Source: JBDHWG01 sp039810085
GTDB taxonomy: Bacteria; Chloroflexota; Anaerolineae; Epilineales; JAHCIE01
DNA: 64,000 bases
NCBI GenBank assembly: GCA_039810085.1
Contig: JBDHWG010000002.1
Coordinates: 62,001-126,000 of the forward strand
Direction of reading: 5' to 3'
The notes below the pieces were generated by a model. It was given only the letters and a program-made list of their open reading frames with translations. It was not told the origin of the DNA and did no database searches. Position numbers and translations under genes: made by a program. Within the stretch, counting starts at the first letter, position 1, and the number at the start of each line of letters is the position of its first letter. This document shows, in pieces, positions 14,891-22,683 of this stretch.

Positions 14891-16267
14891 TCACTCACCC
14901 AACGCCCCCAGGAAGTAGATGCAGGCGCGAATGCCGCCAAAGAACTGCGCCAGCGCGAACTTCTCGTTCGGCGCGTGGATATTGTCATCCGGCAACCCGT
15001 AGCCCATCAGAACGGCTGGCGCGTTCAGGCAGCGTTGAAAATGGCTCATGATGGGGATCGAGCCGCCGTCGCGCGCGAACACAGGCTCGTGGCCGAACGC
15101 CAGTTGCAGTGCACGCGCGGCGGCGCGTAGCGGCGGCGCCTGGCGGTTCATAATCGCGGGCGCGGCCGCGTGTAGCCTGCGCACGTTGACCTGCACCGTC
15201 GGCGGCGCGACACGCTGCACCTCGGCGATGAACAAGTCGGCTATCTCGTCGGGGTCCTGGTCGGGCACGAGGCGCATGCTGATTTTCGCCGTCACGCGGG
15301 ACGGGATAACCGTCTTCGCGCCCGGTCCCGTATAGCCGCCGACAATGCCATTGATGTCCAGCGTCGGGCGGGCCCCTAACTGCTCGATGATGCTGTAGCC
15401 GGCCTCGCCCGCCGTCGTCGTAATACCGGCATCTTTACAGAATAGCGCCGCGTCGAATGGGATGCGCCCCAACTCGCGTCGCTCCTCGTCGTCGAGCGGC
15501 TGCACTTTATTGTAGAAACCTGGAATGTTGATCCGCCCCTGGTCGTCCTTCAGGTGAGCGACAATATCGCACAACGCCTGGATAGGGTTCTGCACCGGCC
15601 CGCCAAACGAGCCAGAGTGAAGGTCCTGGCTTGGCCCGATGACCTCCATCTCCAGGTAAACCAGTCCCCGCAAACCATAGATGAGCGTGGGCGCGTCCAG
15701 CGTCAGCCAGGCTGAGTCGGAGACAAGCACCGCGTCGGCCGCCAGTAGCGGCGCGTTAGCCTCCACGAAGGAGGTGAGGTGAACGCTGCCCACCTCCTCC
15801 TCCCCTTCCACAATGAACTTGACGTTGACCGGCAATGCGCCGCACGTCTTGAGATACGCCTCTACCGCTTTGAGATTGGCGAAGACCTGGCCCTTGTCGT
15901 CAGCCGCGCCTCGCCCGTACAGGTTGCCCGCCCGCTCCAGCGGCTCGAACGGGTCGCTGCTCCACAGATTCATCGGGTCGATGGGCTGTACGTCGTAGTG
16001 CCCATAGATGAGTAAGGTCGGCTTGCCCGGCGCGCCGAGCCAGTCGCCGTAGACAATAGGATGGCCAGCTGTGGGCCGAACCGTCACGTTCGCCAGCCCG
16101 ATTCCGCGCATGTGCGCCGCTAGCCACTCGGCCGCGTGGCGCACGTCGGACACATGACTGGGCTGAGCGCTGATGCTCGGGATTTCGAGCCATTGGATAA
16201 GCTCGCCTAGGGCCTGGCGCTGGCGCTCCCGGGCAAACTCCAGAGCGCGGTCGGTCATCTCGTCCAT
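14891..16267 (-). CDS. M20-family metallopeptidase (dipeptidase type)
   Basis: A 458-residue zinc peptidase of the M20/ArgE/DapE/carnosinase type. Metal-binding and catalytic motifs are present in order: LIYGHYDVQP (His, Asp), LYGRGAADDKGQ (Asp), FIVEGEEEVGS (catalytic Glu and metal Glu), VSDSAWL, and the C-terminal NIHAPNEKF (His). Full length with a dimerisation lid domain. Cytoplasmic, as no signal peptide is present. The ATG at 16267 follows GAGGAGGAAGAG; the upstream open frame to 16423 has no family-like sequence. It is followed by DUF1643. Confidence 0.93.
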   Translation of the reverse strand: MDEMTDRALEFARERQRQALGELIQWLEIPSISAQPSHVSDVRHAAEWLAAHMRGIGLANVTVRPTAGHPIVYGDWLGAPGKPTLLIYGHYDVQPIDPMNLWSSDPFEPLERAGNLYGRGAADDKGQVFANLKAVEAYLKTCGALPVNVKFIVEGEEEVGSVHLTSFVEANAPLLAADAVLVSDSAWLTLDAPTLIYGLRGLVYLEMEVIGPSQDLHSGSFGGPVQNPIQALCDIVAHLKDDQGRINIPGFYNKVQPLDDEERRELGRIPFDAALFCKDAGITTTAGEAGYSIIEQLGARPTLDINGIVGGYTGPGAKTVIPSRVTAKISMRLVPDQDPDEIADLFIAEVQRVAPPTVQVNVRRLHAAAPAIMNRQAPPLRAAARALQLAFGHEPVFARDGGSIPIMSHFQRCLNAPAVLMGYGLPDDNIHAPNEKFALAQFFGGIRACIYFLGALGE

Positions 16268-16416
16268 GCTCTTCCTCCTCAGGGTGCTTGCTCCTCTCAA
16301 GCCGTCCCCCATTATACATGGCCGTCCCCCGTAACGCCAGTGACCTGCTGAGCTATGATCCATTCCTGCCTCAACGCTGCGCCTAAGGCACGCGGGCCAG
16401 CATTCTGGCGGGTGGC

Positions 16417-16430
16417 ATGGCAATTGCCAT
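16417..16430. promoter_or_regulatory. 14-bp perfect palindrome
   Basis: ATGGCAATTGCCAT reads identically on both strands. It lies in the divergent gap between the M20 peptidase (start 16267) and the SLC13 transporter (start 16513), so it could control either. Confidence 0.35.
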
Positions 16431-16452
16431 AGCGCAGACTGACATAGACGGT

Positions 16453-16487
16453 GGCATGCCCTACCGACTTTAGCGGTAGCGCATGCC
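16453..16487 (+). promoter_or_regulatory. 14-bp inverted repeat in the SLC13 transporter leader
   Basis: GGCATGCCCTACCG (16453-16466) pairs with CGGTAGCGCATGCC (16474-16487) with one mismatch and a 7-nt loop. It ends 25 nt before the ATG at 16513, just upstream of a TATAAC -10-like box at 16494-16499. It could be an operator or a leader hairpin. Confidence 0.4.
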
Positions 16488-16512
16488 GATTTGTATAACT
16501 GATGGATGGAAC

Positions 16513-18321
16513 ATGAATCTCCAGCAAATCGCTTTTCTTATTATCCTGGCTGTGGCATTCGGTCTGCTGCTGACGGAGCGCTTGCGGAATGACCTGGTCG
16601 CCGTATTGATCGTGCTCGCGCTGTTCGCGACGCGCATCCTGAACGCCGACGATGCCCTTTCGGGCTTTAGCAGTGAGCCGGCCATTGTCGTCGCCTCTAT
16701 CTTCGTCATGAGCGCTGCGCTCCACGCAACTGGCTTTGCCGAAACCATTGGCGGCTGGGTAGGGCGTTTAGCCGGTAGCCGGCTGTCGCGGGCGCTCCTT
16801 GTCATCATGCCCTCGGTTGCGTTGCTGTCCGCGTTTACGCACCACGTAGCGACGACGGCCATGATGATGCCTGTCACCATCAACCTGGCCCGCGACAAGG
16901 ACATTTCGGTCTCGAAACTCCTCATGCCGCTGTCATTCGCGGCGTCGCTAGGGACGACGATCACCATCATCGGCGCCCCAGCCTTCCTCATCGCCAGCAA
17001 CATCCTTCAGCGCGCCGGCCGCCCGGGGCTGAGTGTGTTTTCCATCGCCCCGATTGGACTGGCCATCACAGCCGCCGGCACACTCTTCATGCTCACGGTC
17101 GGCCGCTTCCTGCTGCCCGCCCACAAGGCGACGGAGGACGCGACTGACCTGTTCAAACTGGCCGACTACCTCACCGAAGTGACCATCCTGCCCAATTCCC
17201 CCCTCCTCGGTCGGACGATGCGAGAGATTCGCGAGGACAAGACCTTTGGGATCAGCGTCGTCGAGTGGATGCGCAACGGGAAGCGCATCCCCCGCCCCTA
17301 TCTCCGCCGTCGCACGAATGAGGGGGATGTCCTGCTGGTGCGCGCCGCGCCCGAGGATATCGTGGCGATCCGCTCCGAGGCAGGGGTTGAGCTTCAGCCG
17401 GTGCAGAAGTACCAACCGAAGGTGGCATCTAACGGCGCGACCAGCGAAGCGCCTGAGGATGCCAGCGACCAATTTGTCCAGGTTGTGGTCGCGCCTGGCT
17501 CCGAGCTCATCCGCCGCACCATCGGCGAGGTCGATTTCGCGGAGCGCTACGGGGTCATTGTGGTGGCGCTGTGGCGGAGACAGGCCTGGCTCAAGCAGCA
17601 GTTGTCGCAGATTCGCATGCGCGAGGGCGACGTCCTGGTCGTGGAAGGCAACGAGGAGGCGCTCGCCCGCCTGTCCAGCGATCCGAACTTCCTGATGATG
17701 GTTCCATTCCACGGCGAGCTGCGCCGCCGCCGCAAAGCCGGCTTAGCAGGGGGAATCATGCTGGCGAGCATTGCCGTCGCCGCCCTGTTCAGCCAGATCC
17801 CCCTTGAGATGGTCATGCTGGCGGGGGCAACCGCCATGGTGTTGTTTGGGGCGATCACAGCGCGCCAGGCGTACCGCGCCATCGACGTCCGCATCTTTGT
17901 CTTCATCGCGGGCGCAATTCCCCTGGGCGCGGCGATGGAGAAGACGGGTGTGTCGGAGCTGTTGGCCGGGTGGTTGCAGGGCACGGTCAGCGGCTGGAAC
18001 CCGACGCTGATCCTCCTGCTCATCTTCGCTATCGTCGCCATCCTGACCCAATTCATGTCCGACTCGGCGACGACGGCGCTGTTCGGGCCGGTCGCGCTCG
18101 CGCTCGCCCAGGCGCTCCACCAGGCGCCCGAGCCGTACGTCGTCACCGTCGCGATGGCGTCGGTCGCCTCGTTTCTGACACCCATCGGCCACCACGGCAA
18201 TCTGCTGGTCTACGGGCCGGGCCGCTACCAGTTCTCCGACTTCGTCAAGGTAGGCACGCCACTGACCATCATTGTCGGCGTCCTCGTCGTCCTCGTCGCC
18301 CGACTTGTCTGGCCGGGCTAG
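16513..18321 (+). CDS. SLC13/DASS-type transporter with two central RCK-C (TrkA-C) domains
   Basis: A 602-residue inner-membrane permease. The N-terminal half has about five TM helices, including SEPAIVVASIFVMSAAL and the SAFTHHVATTAMMMPVTI re-entrant segment. A cytoplasmic insert carries two RCK-C domains (roughly residues 200-285 and 310-395). The C-terminal half repeats the TM fold with MSDSATTALFGPVALALA and TPIGHHGNLLVYGPG. It is related to anion:sodium symporters for dicarboxylates or sulfate, with RCK-C domains that may sense a ligand. I start at ATG 16513, directly before the first TM; the ATG at 16483 falls inside a hairpin. Confidence 0.9.
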   Translation: MNLQQIAFLIILAVAFGLLLTERLRNDLVAVLIVLALFATRILNADDALSGFSSEPAIVVASIFVMSAALHATGFAETIGGWVGRLAGSRLSRALLVIMPSVALLSAFTHHVATTAMMMPVTINLARDKDISVSKLLMPLSFAASLGTTITIIGAPAFLIASNILQRAGRPGLSVFSIAPIGLAITAAGTLFMLTVGRFLLPAHKATEDATDLFKLADYLTEVTILPNSPLLGRTMREIREDKTFGISVVEWMRNGKRIPRPYLRRRTNEGDVLLVRAAPEDIVAIRSEAGVELQPVQKYQPKVASNGATSEAPEDASDQFVQVVVAPGSELIRRTIGEVDFAERYGVIVVALWRRQAWLKQQLSQIRMREGDVLVVEGNEEALARLSSDPNFLMMVPFHGELRRRRKAGLAGGIMLASIAVAALFSQIPLEMVMLAGATAMVLFGAITARQAYRAIDVRIFVFIAGAIPLGAAMEKTGVSELLAGWLQGTVSGWNPTLILLLIFAIVAILTQFMSDSATTALFGPVALALAQALHQAPEPYVVTVAMASVASFLTPIGHHGNLLVYGPGRYQFSDFVKVGTPLTIIVGVLVVLVARLVWPG

Positions 18322-18353
18322 GTCTCCGCATTTCGTTTAATGAAGCAAACGCA

Positions 18354-18383
18354 AATCGGCCGGGTCTCAAGACCCGGCCGATT
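18354..18383. terminator. Bidirectional terminator hairpin between convergent genes
   Basis: AATCGGCCGGGTC and GACCCGGCCGATT form a perfect 13-bp stem with a TCAA loop. It lies 32 nt after the transporter stop and 15 nt before the stop of the convergent small gene. The minus-strand side is followed by a T-rich run (TTTGCGTTTG); the plus side has little. Confidence 0.75.
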
Positions 18384-18398
18384 ATCAATGTCACGAGC

Positions 18399-18674
18399 CT
18401 AGCCGTTGCTACCACCCTGCTGGATCAGGCGCGGCAACTGCTCCTGCAAACGCATGATGATGTCCTGGTCCGCATCAATCATGCGCTGGAAGATGTCCAC
18501 CAATTCCTGGCTGCCCTGCTCTTCCGCATCCTGGAGGTACGCGTCGAGGACTTCCAGCCCCGCCGACTTCTCGCTCAGAATGGTACACACATCGTAGACG
18601 AGGTTGCTCAGCGGCGTGTATCGCGTGCTGCCCGTATTCTCGCCCTGCTGACTACCGAGATTGCTGTTCGCCAT
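18399..18674 (-). CDS. Small soluble helical protein of unknown function
   Basis: A 91-residue protein: a polar 18-residue start and then helices (LSNLVYDVCTILSEKSAGLE, VLDAYLQDAEEQGSQELVDI, IIMRLQEQLPRLIQQ). No TM, signal or catalytic motif. The acidic/amphipathic helices suggest a small bundle; the pattern of repeated short helices with Glu/Gln recalls four-helix stress proteins, without proof. GGAGAC precedes the ATG at 18674. Confidence 0.75.
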   Translation of the reverse strand: MANSNLGSQQGENTGSTRYTPLSNLVYDVCTILSEKSAGLEVLDAYLQDAEEQGSQELVDIFQRMIDADQDIIMRLQEQLPRLIQQGGSNG

Positions 18675-18755
18675 TGGAGTCTCCTATTAATCTCCTAGAA
18701 TAAGACGCATTGTAGCCCCTAGCACGTTCTGTACCAGCCACAACAATTGTGACAC

Positions 18756-18784
18756 TTGACCTAGGCGTCCAAGCCGAGTAGACT
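18756..18784 (+). promoter_or_regulatory. Sigma-70 promoter of the 79-aa protein gene
   Basis: TTGACC (18756-18761), 17-nt spacer, TAGACT (18779-18784), 34 nt before the ATG at 18819. A short inverted repeat (CACAA-CAA-TTGTG, 18740-18752) lies just upstream. Confidence 0.5.
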
Positions 18785-18818
18785 CTCGAACGGTTGTTCA
18801 AGTGCATGGAGGCGACAT

Positions 18819-19058
18819 ATGGGTCGGGTGGTGAATACGGATAGCGCAGGCGCCGAGCGCAATCGACTGCGACGGACCATTGCTGAAGCTCTGCGGCTGC
18901 TCGGGCAGAAGCAAGCCGTTGATGACGAGGCGCGGGACCTCGCGGCGCTCATCGTCTACTCATTGCGTGGCATCGCGCAAGGTGTGGATACGAGTGCCGC
19001 GGCGTGGGAAAAGCGGGACTATTACATGAAGGCAGAAGCGTTCTGCTCCATACAGTAA
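18819..19058 (+). CDS. Small helical protein of a type seen in Chloroflexota
   Basis: A 79-residue protein, highly helical (RLRRTIAEALRLLGQKQ; ARDLAALIVYSLRGIAQGVD) and ending in AAWEKRDYYMKAEAF. The AAWEKRxYYxKAxxF ending is one I associate with small hypothetical proteins of Chloroflexota; function is unknown. It has its own promoter (18756-18784) and a downstream hairpin terminator, so it is a monocistronic unit. Confidence 0.75.
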   Translation: MGRVVNTDSAGAERNRLRRTIAEALRLLGQKQAVDDEARDLAALIVYSLRGIAQGVDTSAAAWEKRDYYMKAEAFCSIQ

Positions 19059-19142
19059 TCGTAATCGGGCGAGGGTACGTTCTGCAAACTAGCAGGTAGG
19101 CGCAGACCTGTCTGCTGAACGAACAGATGAAACTTAGGCTCC

Positions 19143-19196
19143 AGGGTGAACTGGGTGATACGCGGGTTCCACTGCGCCAGTTCACCCTTTGTTTTG
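19143..19196 (+). terminator. Hairpin terminator downstream of the 79-aa gene
   Basis: AGGGTGAACTGG (19143-19154) and CCAGTTCACCCT (19177-19188) form a perfect 12-bp stem with a 22-nt loop, followed by TTTGTTTTG. It lies 85 nt after the stop codon. The remaining 19,059-19,430 holds no supported gene. Confidence 0.6.
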
Positions 19197-19433
19197 CGCT
19201 CAAGTCCTCGATTCCACCCCTTTCCCGGTGGATCAACCTCAATGGTCAGACTAGCAAAAAAAGGCGGATGAAGGTATTGAAGCGCAGACGGTCCTGCATC
19301 AGGTCTGTTAGCACTTGATCAAGGTTGTTATCAAAGACCTGTAGAATCGCGCGCAACTCCTTGGATACACGAGTTGTGTCACTAAGATCAGTAAAGCGCT
19401 TTTGGAGCCGTTCCTTTGTCCGGTTCTGGACGT

Positions 19434-19713
19434 TGGTGATGGCGGCGTACCTCTTCCTCGACGAGGAGCGCGCCCGTCTGCACGCCGAGCGGCAGCAGCA
19501 TGTCACCCTGGGCCAAGCGCGGCGTGAGGTGCAGCACCACGCCAGCCTGTGGGCGGTCGAGGATACCGCCGCGAGCGAGTTCATCGGGCGGTTTACCGCC
19601 ATCTCAAGGCGGCGCCGATAATCGCCCAGGCGTTACAGGCGGCCCAGGTCGAAATGGCCGATGAGGGGTACGCGCCGTTCGACTGGGCGCCCTTCATTGC
19701 CGTCGGGGTGTGA
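19434..19713 (+). pseudogene. Transposase-tail/CHAT-protease C-terminal remnant, frameshifted
   Basis: No start codon context or ribosome site; the frame reads like gene debris. 19,434-~19,545 resembles the tail of a DDE transposase (MAAYLFLDEERARLHAER, VTLGQARREVQ). From there ASLWAVEDTAASEFIGRF resembles the SLWxVDDxATAELMxRF part of CHAT (caspase-like) domains. At 19,592-19,594 one T appears lost. In the next frame the CHAT match continues as YRHLKAAPIIAQALQAAQ and ends PFDWAPFIAVGV, like the usual HPYYWAPFVLVG ending. The TGA is at 19,711-19,713, overlapping the 3' end of the FtsK-like gene. The assignment is by pattern recall and is moderately uncertain. Confidence 0.45.
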
Positions 19714-22657
19714 CACCCCGCATCTGGTCTGCCGTGAGCTGCATGCCCGCCTGGTGTAGCCACTTCGAAGTAGGCACAGCGTAGGGACGTATCTTCTCAA
19801 GACGCCCTTCTTCCTCACTGTAGAACAAGGCCCGGAACTGACCGAGCTTGCTCGCAGCAGGGGTGTCAATCAGGTTCGTCGAATCCTCCCCACTCATCTG
19901 GAATGCGACCCGCATGGCGAACTCGCGCAGGGTGCGGCGGTCGAGAACCCGGTTCAGGTTGGTCATTGTATCACACCACACTACGCTGTAGACTCCAACC
20001 TCTGGCCCATCGCGCAGAATGGTTGTGAACTGCTGCGCGAGGCTCGCCGGGGCCGGCTCATCGCCAAAAGATGGGAAGGCCAACGACTCGTCCTGCCTCA
20101 GATCACGGGCGCGCTGCAAAGCGTAGATGAACAGGAAAATTGGGGAGCCTGAGCTAGGCTCGACATCCACCCGATGTTGAACTTCGGTCGCCAGTTTCCC
20201 AATGATGTCTGGGAGCTGACGGCGACGCCCGACCTTGACAACCCCAGGTAGTCCTGCCTGCATCTGAGTGAAGTAGTCAGCCTCAGGCCCATCCATAGCG
20301 CCAAGATCGAGAACATGGATACTTGGCTCGTCGTTGAGGTCGTCTCCTGTCACAGGCGGGCGTGGAAGCTGAGCAGCAACGCCAACGATAGATGCAGCCA
20401 TGATGCCGAGAGCGGCCTCGGTGTTCTGGCCCAGGATAAGGAGATTGCTGCCGCTCTGGGCTCGGAAGGAGGCGGCGACCGGCTCGCGGATGGCGATGGG
20501 TTCACCGAGCCAGGCACGCACGACCCGCTGCGGCTGCACGGGTTGTGGCGCGGCGAGAAGGTCGGTCAACACGGCATTCTTCTCGATGTTACCGAGCGCA
20601 TCACCTTCGAAGATAATCTGCGATTGGGAGGGCGTATAGTGCTTCGCTTCGGCGAGGGCCTGGACTCGCGCGAGGTACTGGTCACGCTGATCGTCCGGGA
20701 GCCAGGCGACCTGGAAGCGGTTGTTACCTTCCACCAGCCCGTTCATCGCATTGTAGATCGCCTCGCCTGGGCGAACGAGGAGGCGAGCTGCGGGGTTGTC
20801 TTCCGCGAGGATCAGGCGCGAGTCTGCTTCGCTGCACTGTAGGGCAATTCGTATCGCCATCTGGTCAATCGTACTTCGGGCGAGGGTGTAAGCGCCAGCG
20901 AGTGTTTGCGACCCAAGCAGGACGTGAATACCAAAGGCACGACCCTGGCGCACGAGTCGGTCGAGGATTTGGGCTGCCTGGGATGCGATAGGGTCATCTT
21001 CGATGAAGAACTCCTGGAACTCGTCGACGAGCAAGAGAATGCGCGCCAGCTTCGTGCTTTCTTTGCGCCGATAGTCGCCCAGCCCATCCACGCCAGCGCG
21101 GCGGAACAGGTCGCCGCGCCGCTTGAGCTCGATGTCAAGACCCTGGAGCACGCTCAGTCCGAACTCCCGCTCGCTTTCGATGGCGATCACCCGGGCCTGG
21201 GGGAGCTGATGTGTCGCATACGTCTTGAACTCGACACCCTTCTTGAAGTCAATCAAGTAGAGCTGAACTTCCTCAGGGCTATAGGTGAGAGCGACGCTGG
21301 CGATGAGGGTATGCAGCAGAGTGGACTTGCCGGAACCAGTCTTGCCCGCAATGAGCGCGTGCTGAGATGTTCCCTTGCCCAGGTCCAGGTATTGCACCTT
21401 GCGCGCGCCTATCGGGCCGAGAGGGATATGAAGGCCATCGCGACTCTCAGCGGCCCACCATTCTTCTGCTCGCGGGGCAATGCGCGCAAACGGGACCTCG
21501 ACGCGACTAGCTTCCTTGGACCCCTCGCCGACCGTCTTCAGGATGAGCTCCGTCACGTCCTTATCCGGCGGCGCATCGAGATCTAGCTGGCATTGACCGA
21601 AGTCGGGGCCCTCCCATACGCAGCGCGGGCCATTCCAACGAAGGACAGTTGAGACGCGCTCTAGGTCAGCCATATTGAAGCCATAAGGCGCAGGCTGCGC
21701 CGTGTCAACGAGAACGAGGGTAAAGACCCCGCAGCGCGGGCCGTTCTGGCTGATACTCACAAGCCGACGGGCCGCCGCCTCGCTGAAATTCACAGGAAAG
21801 TCGAAGATCACGAGAAAACGATAAGGCTCGGCGACCTCGCCCGCAAACTCGTTATACTCCTCAATAGTTGGAAACTGAGTGCGCAGGTATTTCTGAATGA
21901 CATTCTCGATGTGTTCCGTGGTCTCGGCCAGCCGTTGTTCGATGTGATTCGGCTCCGTCCATGCCTTCCCTGAGACCAGGGCCTCATCATAATCGGCGAG
22001 GTGCATGAAGCCAGCGACATTCTGCCCCAGCCCAACGGGGTCAATGAATGTGAAACGCAGCTTACCGGGCGAGACGGTCGCCAACAAGCGGAACATCACT
22101 GATTGCAGCACTTGAACGGCAGCAGCTTTCGCTGCGCCCGTCGTGCTGAACAGCACCGGGCGACCGCCGATAATCGGGAGAAGGGCCGGCATGACGAGAG
22201 TATCCCACGAGCTGCCCTCGACAAGCTCGCCTACTCGGGTCACGTGCGGGGCAGAGCCATCACGAGTAGGCCGCCAGACCTGCCACTCGGCCGCCTGCCA
22301 GGGAAGCGCCGGGTAGCCGAGTTTGCCGGCTAGGCTTTGGGCATCGCTCAGCAAGCTCGGAACGACGGCCTGGTAGTCCGACTGGGCTTGAGTCATCCTG
22401 GCCCGGAACTCGTGCTCGGCTATGGCCACGCGCCCCTGGTACTCCTGGGTCGCTGTAGCAACCTGTTGATCGTAGACCCTGGCGCTCTCCGCTATAACAT
22501 CATTGTAGGTGCGGTCTGCTTTTGCGAGGCGCTGGTTGTGTTCCTGGGTGGCCTGCACCACCCACGTGTCACGCCAGAACCCGGCATCCGCGCTAGCCTG
22601 AACCAGGCGCGTCACCTGAGCCTGTATCTGTTCGGTCCACTCGCGTATGCTTGGCAT
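19694..22657 (-). CDS. FtsK/SpoIIIE (EccC/EssC-like) ATPase
   Basis: A 987-residue P-loop ATPase of the FtsK-HerA superfamily. Residues 1-110 form a helical, probably coiled-coil region. A first nucleotide-binding-like module (~160-320) has a degenerate P-loop (STTGAAKAAA). The central module is intact: Walker A IAGKTGSGKST (436-446) and Walker B ARILLLVDEFQEFF (538-551). A third module near 700-900 is degenerate (LLILGQNTEAALG). Three tandem modules are characteristic of type VII secretion motors (EccC/EssC) rather than the single-motor FtsK. Unlike those it has no N-terminal TM or FHA domain, so it must be recruited to the membrane by a partner such as the TM/WD40 protein encoded 26 nt upstream. 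Last gene of the operon; two WXG100-like genes lie close by. Confidence 0.9.
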   Translation of the reverse strand: MPSIREWTEQIQAQVTRLVQASADAGFWRDTWVVQATQEHNQRLAKADRTYNDVIAESARVYDQQVATATQEYQGRVAIAEHEFRARMTQAQSDYQAVVPSLLSDAQSLAGKLGYPALPWQAAEWQVWRPTRDGSAPHVTRVGELVEGSSWDTLVMPALLPIIGGRPVLFSTTGAAKAAAVQVLQSVMFRLLATVSPGKLRFTFIDPVGLGQNVAGFMHLADYDEALVSGKAWTEPNHIEQRLAETTEHIENVIQKYLRTQFPTIEEYNEFAGEVAEPYRFLVIFDFPVNFSEAAARRLVSISQNGPRCGVFTLVLVDTAQPAPYGFNMADLERVSTVLRWNGPRCVWEGPDFGQCQLDLDAPPDKDVTELILKTVGEGSKEASRVEVPFARIAPRAEEWWAAESRDGLHIPLGPIGARKVQYLDLGKGTSQHALIAGKTGSGKSTLLHTLIASVALTYSPEEVQLYLIDFKKGVEFKTYATHQLPQARVIAIESEREFGLSVLQGLDIELKRRGDLFRRAGVDGLGDYRRKESTKLARILLLVDEFQEFFIEDDPIASQAAQILDRLVRQGRAFGIHVLLGSQTLAGAYTLARSTIDQMAIRIALQCSEADSRLILAEDNPAARLLVRPGEAIYNAMNGLVEGNNRFQVAWLPDDQRDQYLARVQALAEAKHYTPSQSQIIFEGDALGNIEKNAVLTDLLAAPQPVQPQRVVRAWLGEPIAIREPVAASFRAQSGSNLLILGQNTEAALGIMAASIVGVAAQLPRPPVTGDDLNDEPSIHVLDLGAMDGPEADYFTQMQAGLPGVVKVGRRRQLPDIIGKLATEVQHRVDVEPSSGSPIFLFIYALQRARDLRQDESLAFPSFGDEPAPASLAQQFTTILRDGPEVGVYSVVWCDTMTNLNRVLDRRTLREFAMRVAFQMSGEDSTNLIDTPAASKLGQFRALFYSEEEGRLEKIRPYAVPTSKWLHQAGMQLTADQMRGVTPRRQ

Positions 22658-22683
22658 TTGCCCCCCTTATCCGCGCACCCCAT

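Noticed and set aside
19246..19443. Minus-strand frame ending in a helical, protein-like stretch (VSKELRAILQVFDNNLDQVL)
   Set aside because: No start or ribosome site, and upstream it runs antisense into the transposase/CHAT remnant. It may be another gene fragment but nothing identifies it.
19704..19720. Perfect 8+1+8 palindrome CGGGGTGT-G-ACACCCCG
   Set aside because: It lies within the 3' coding end of the FtsK-like gene; no T run follows in either direction, so neither terminator nor operator is supported.
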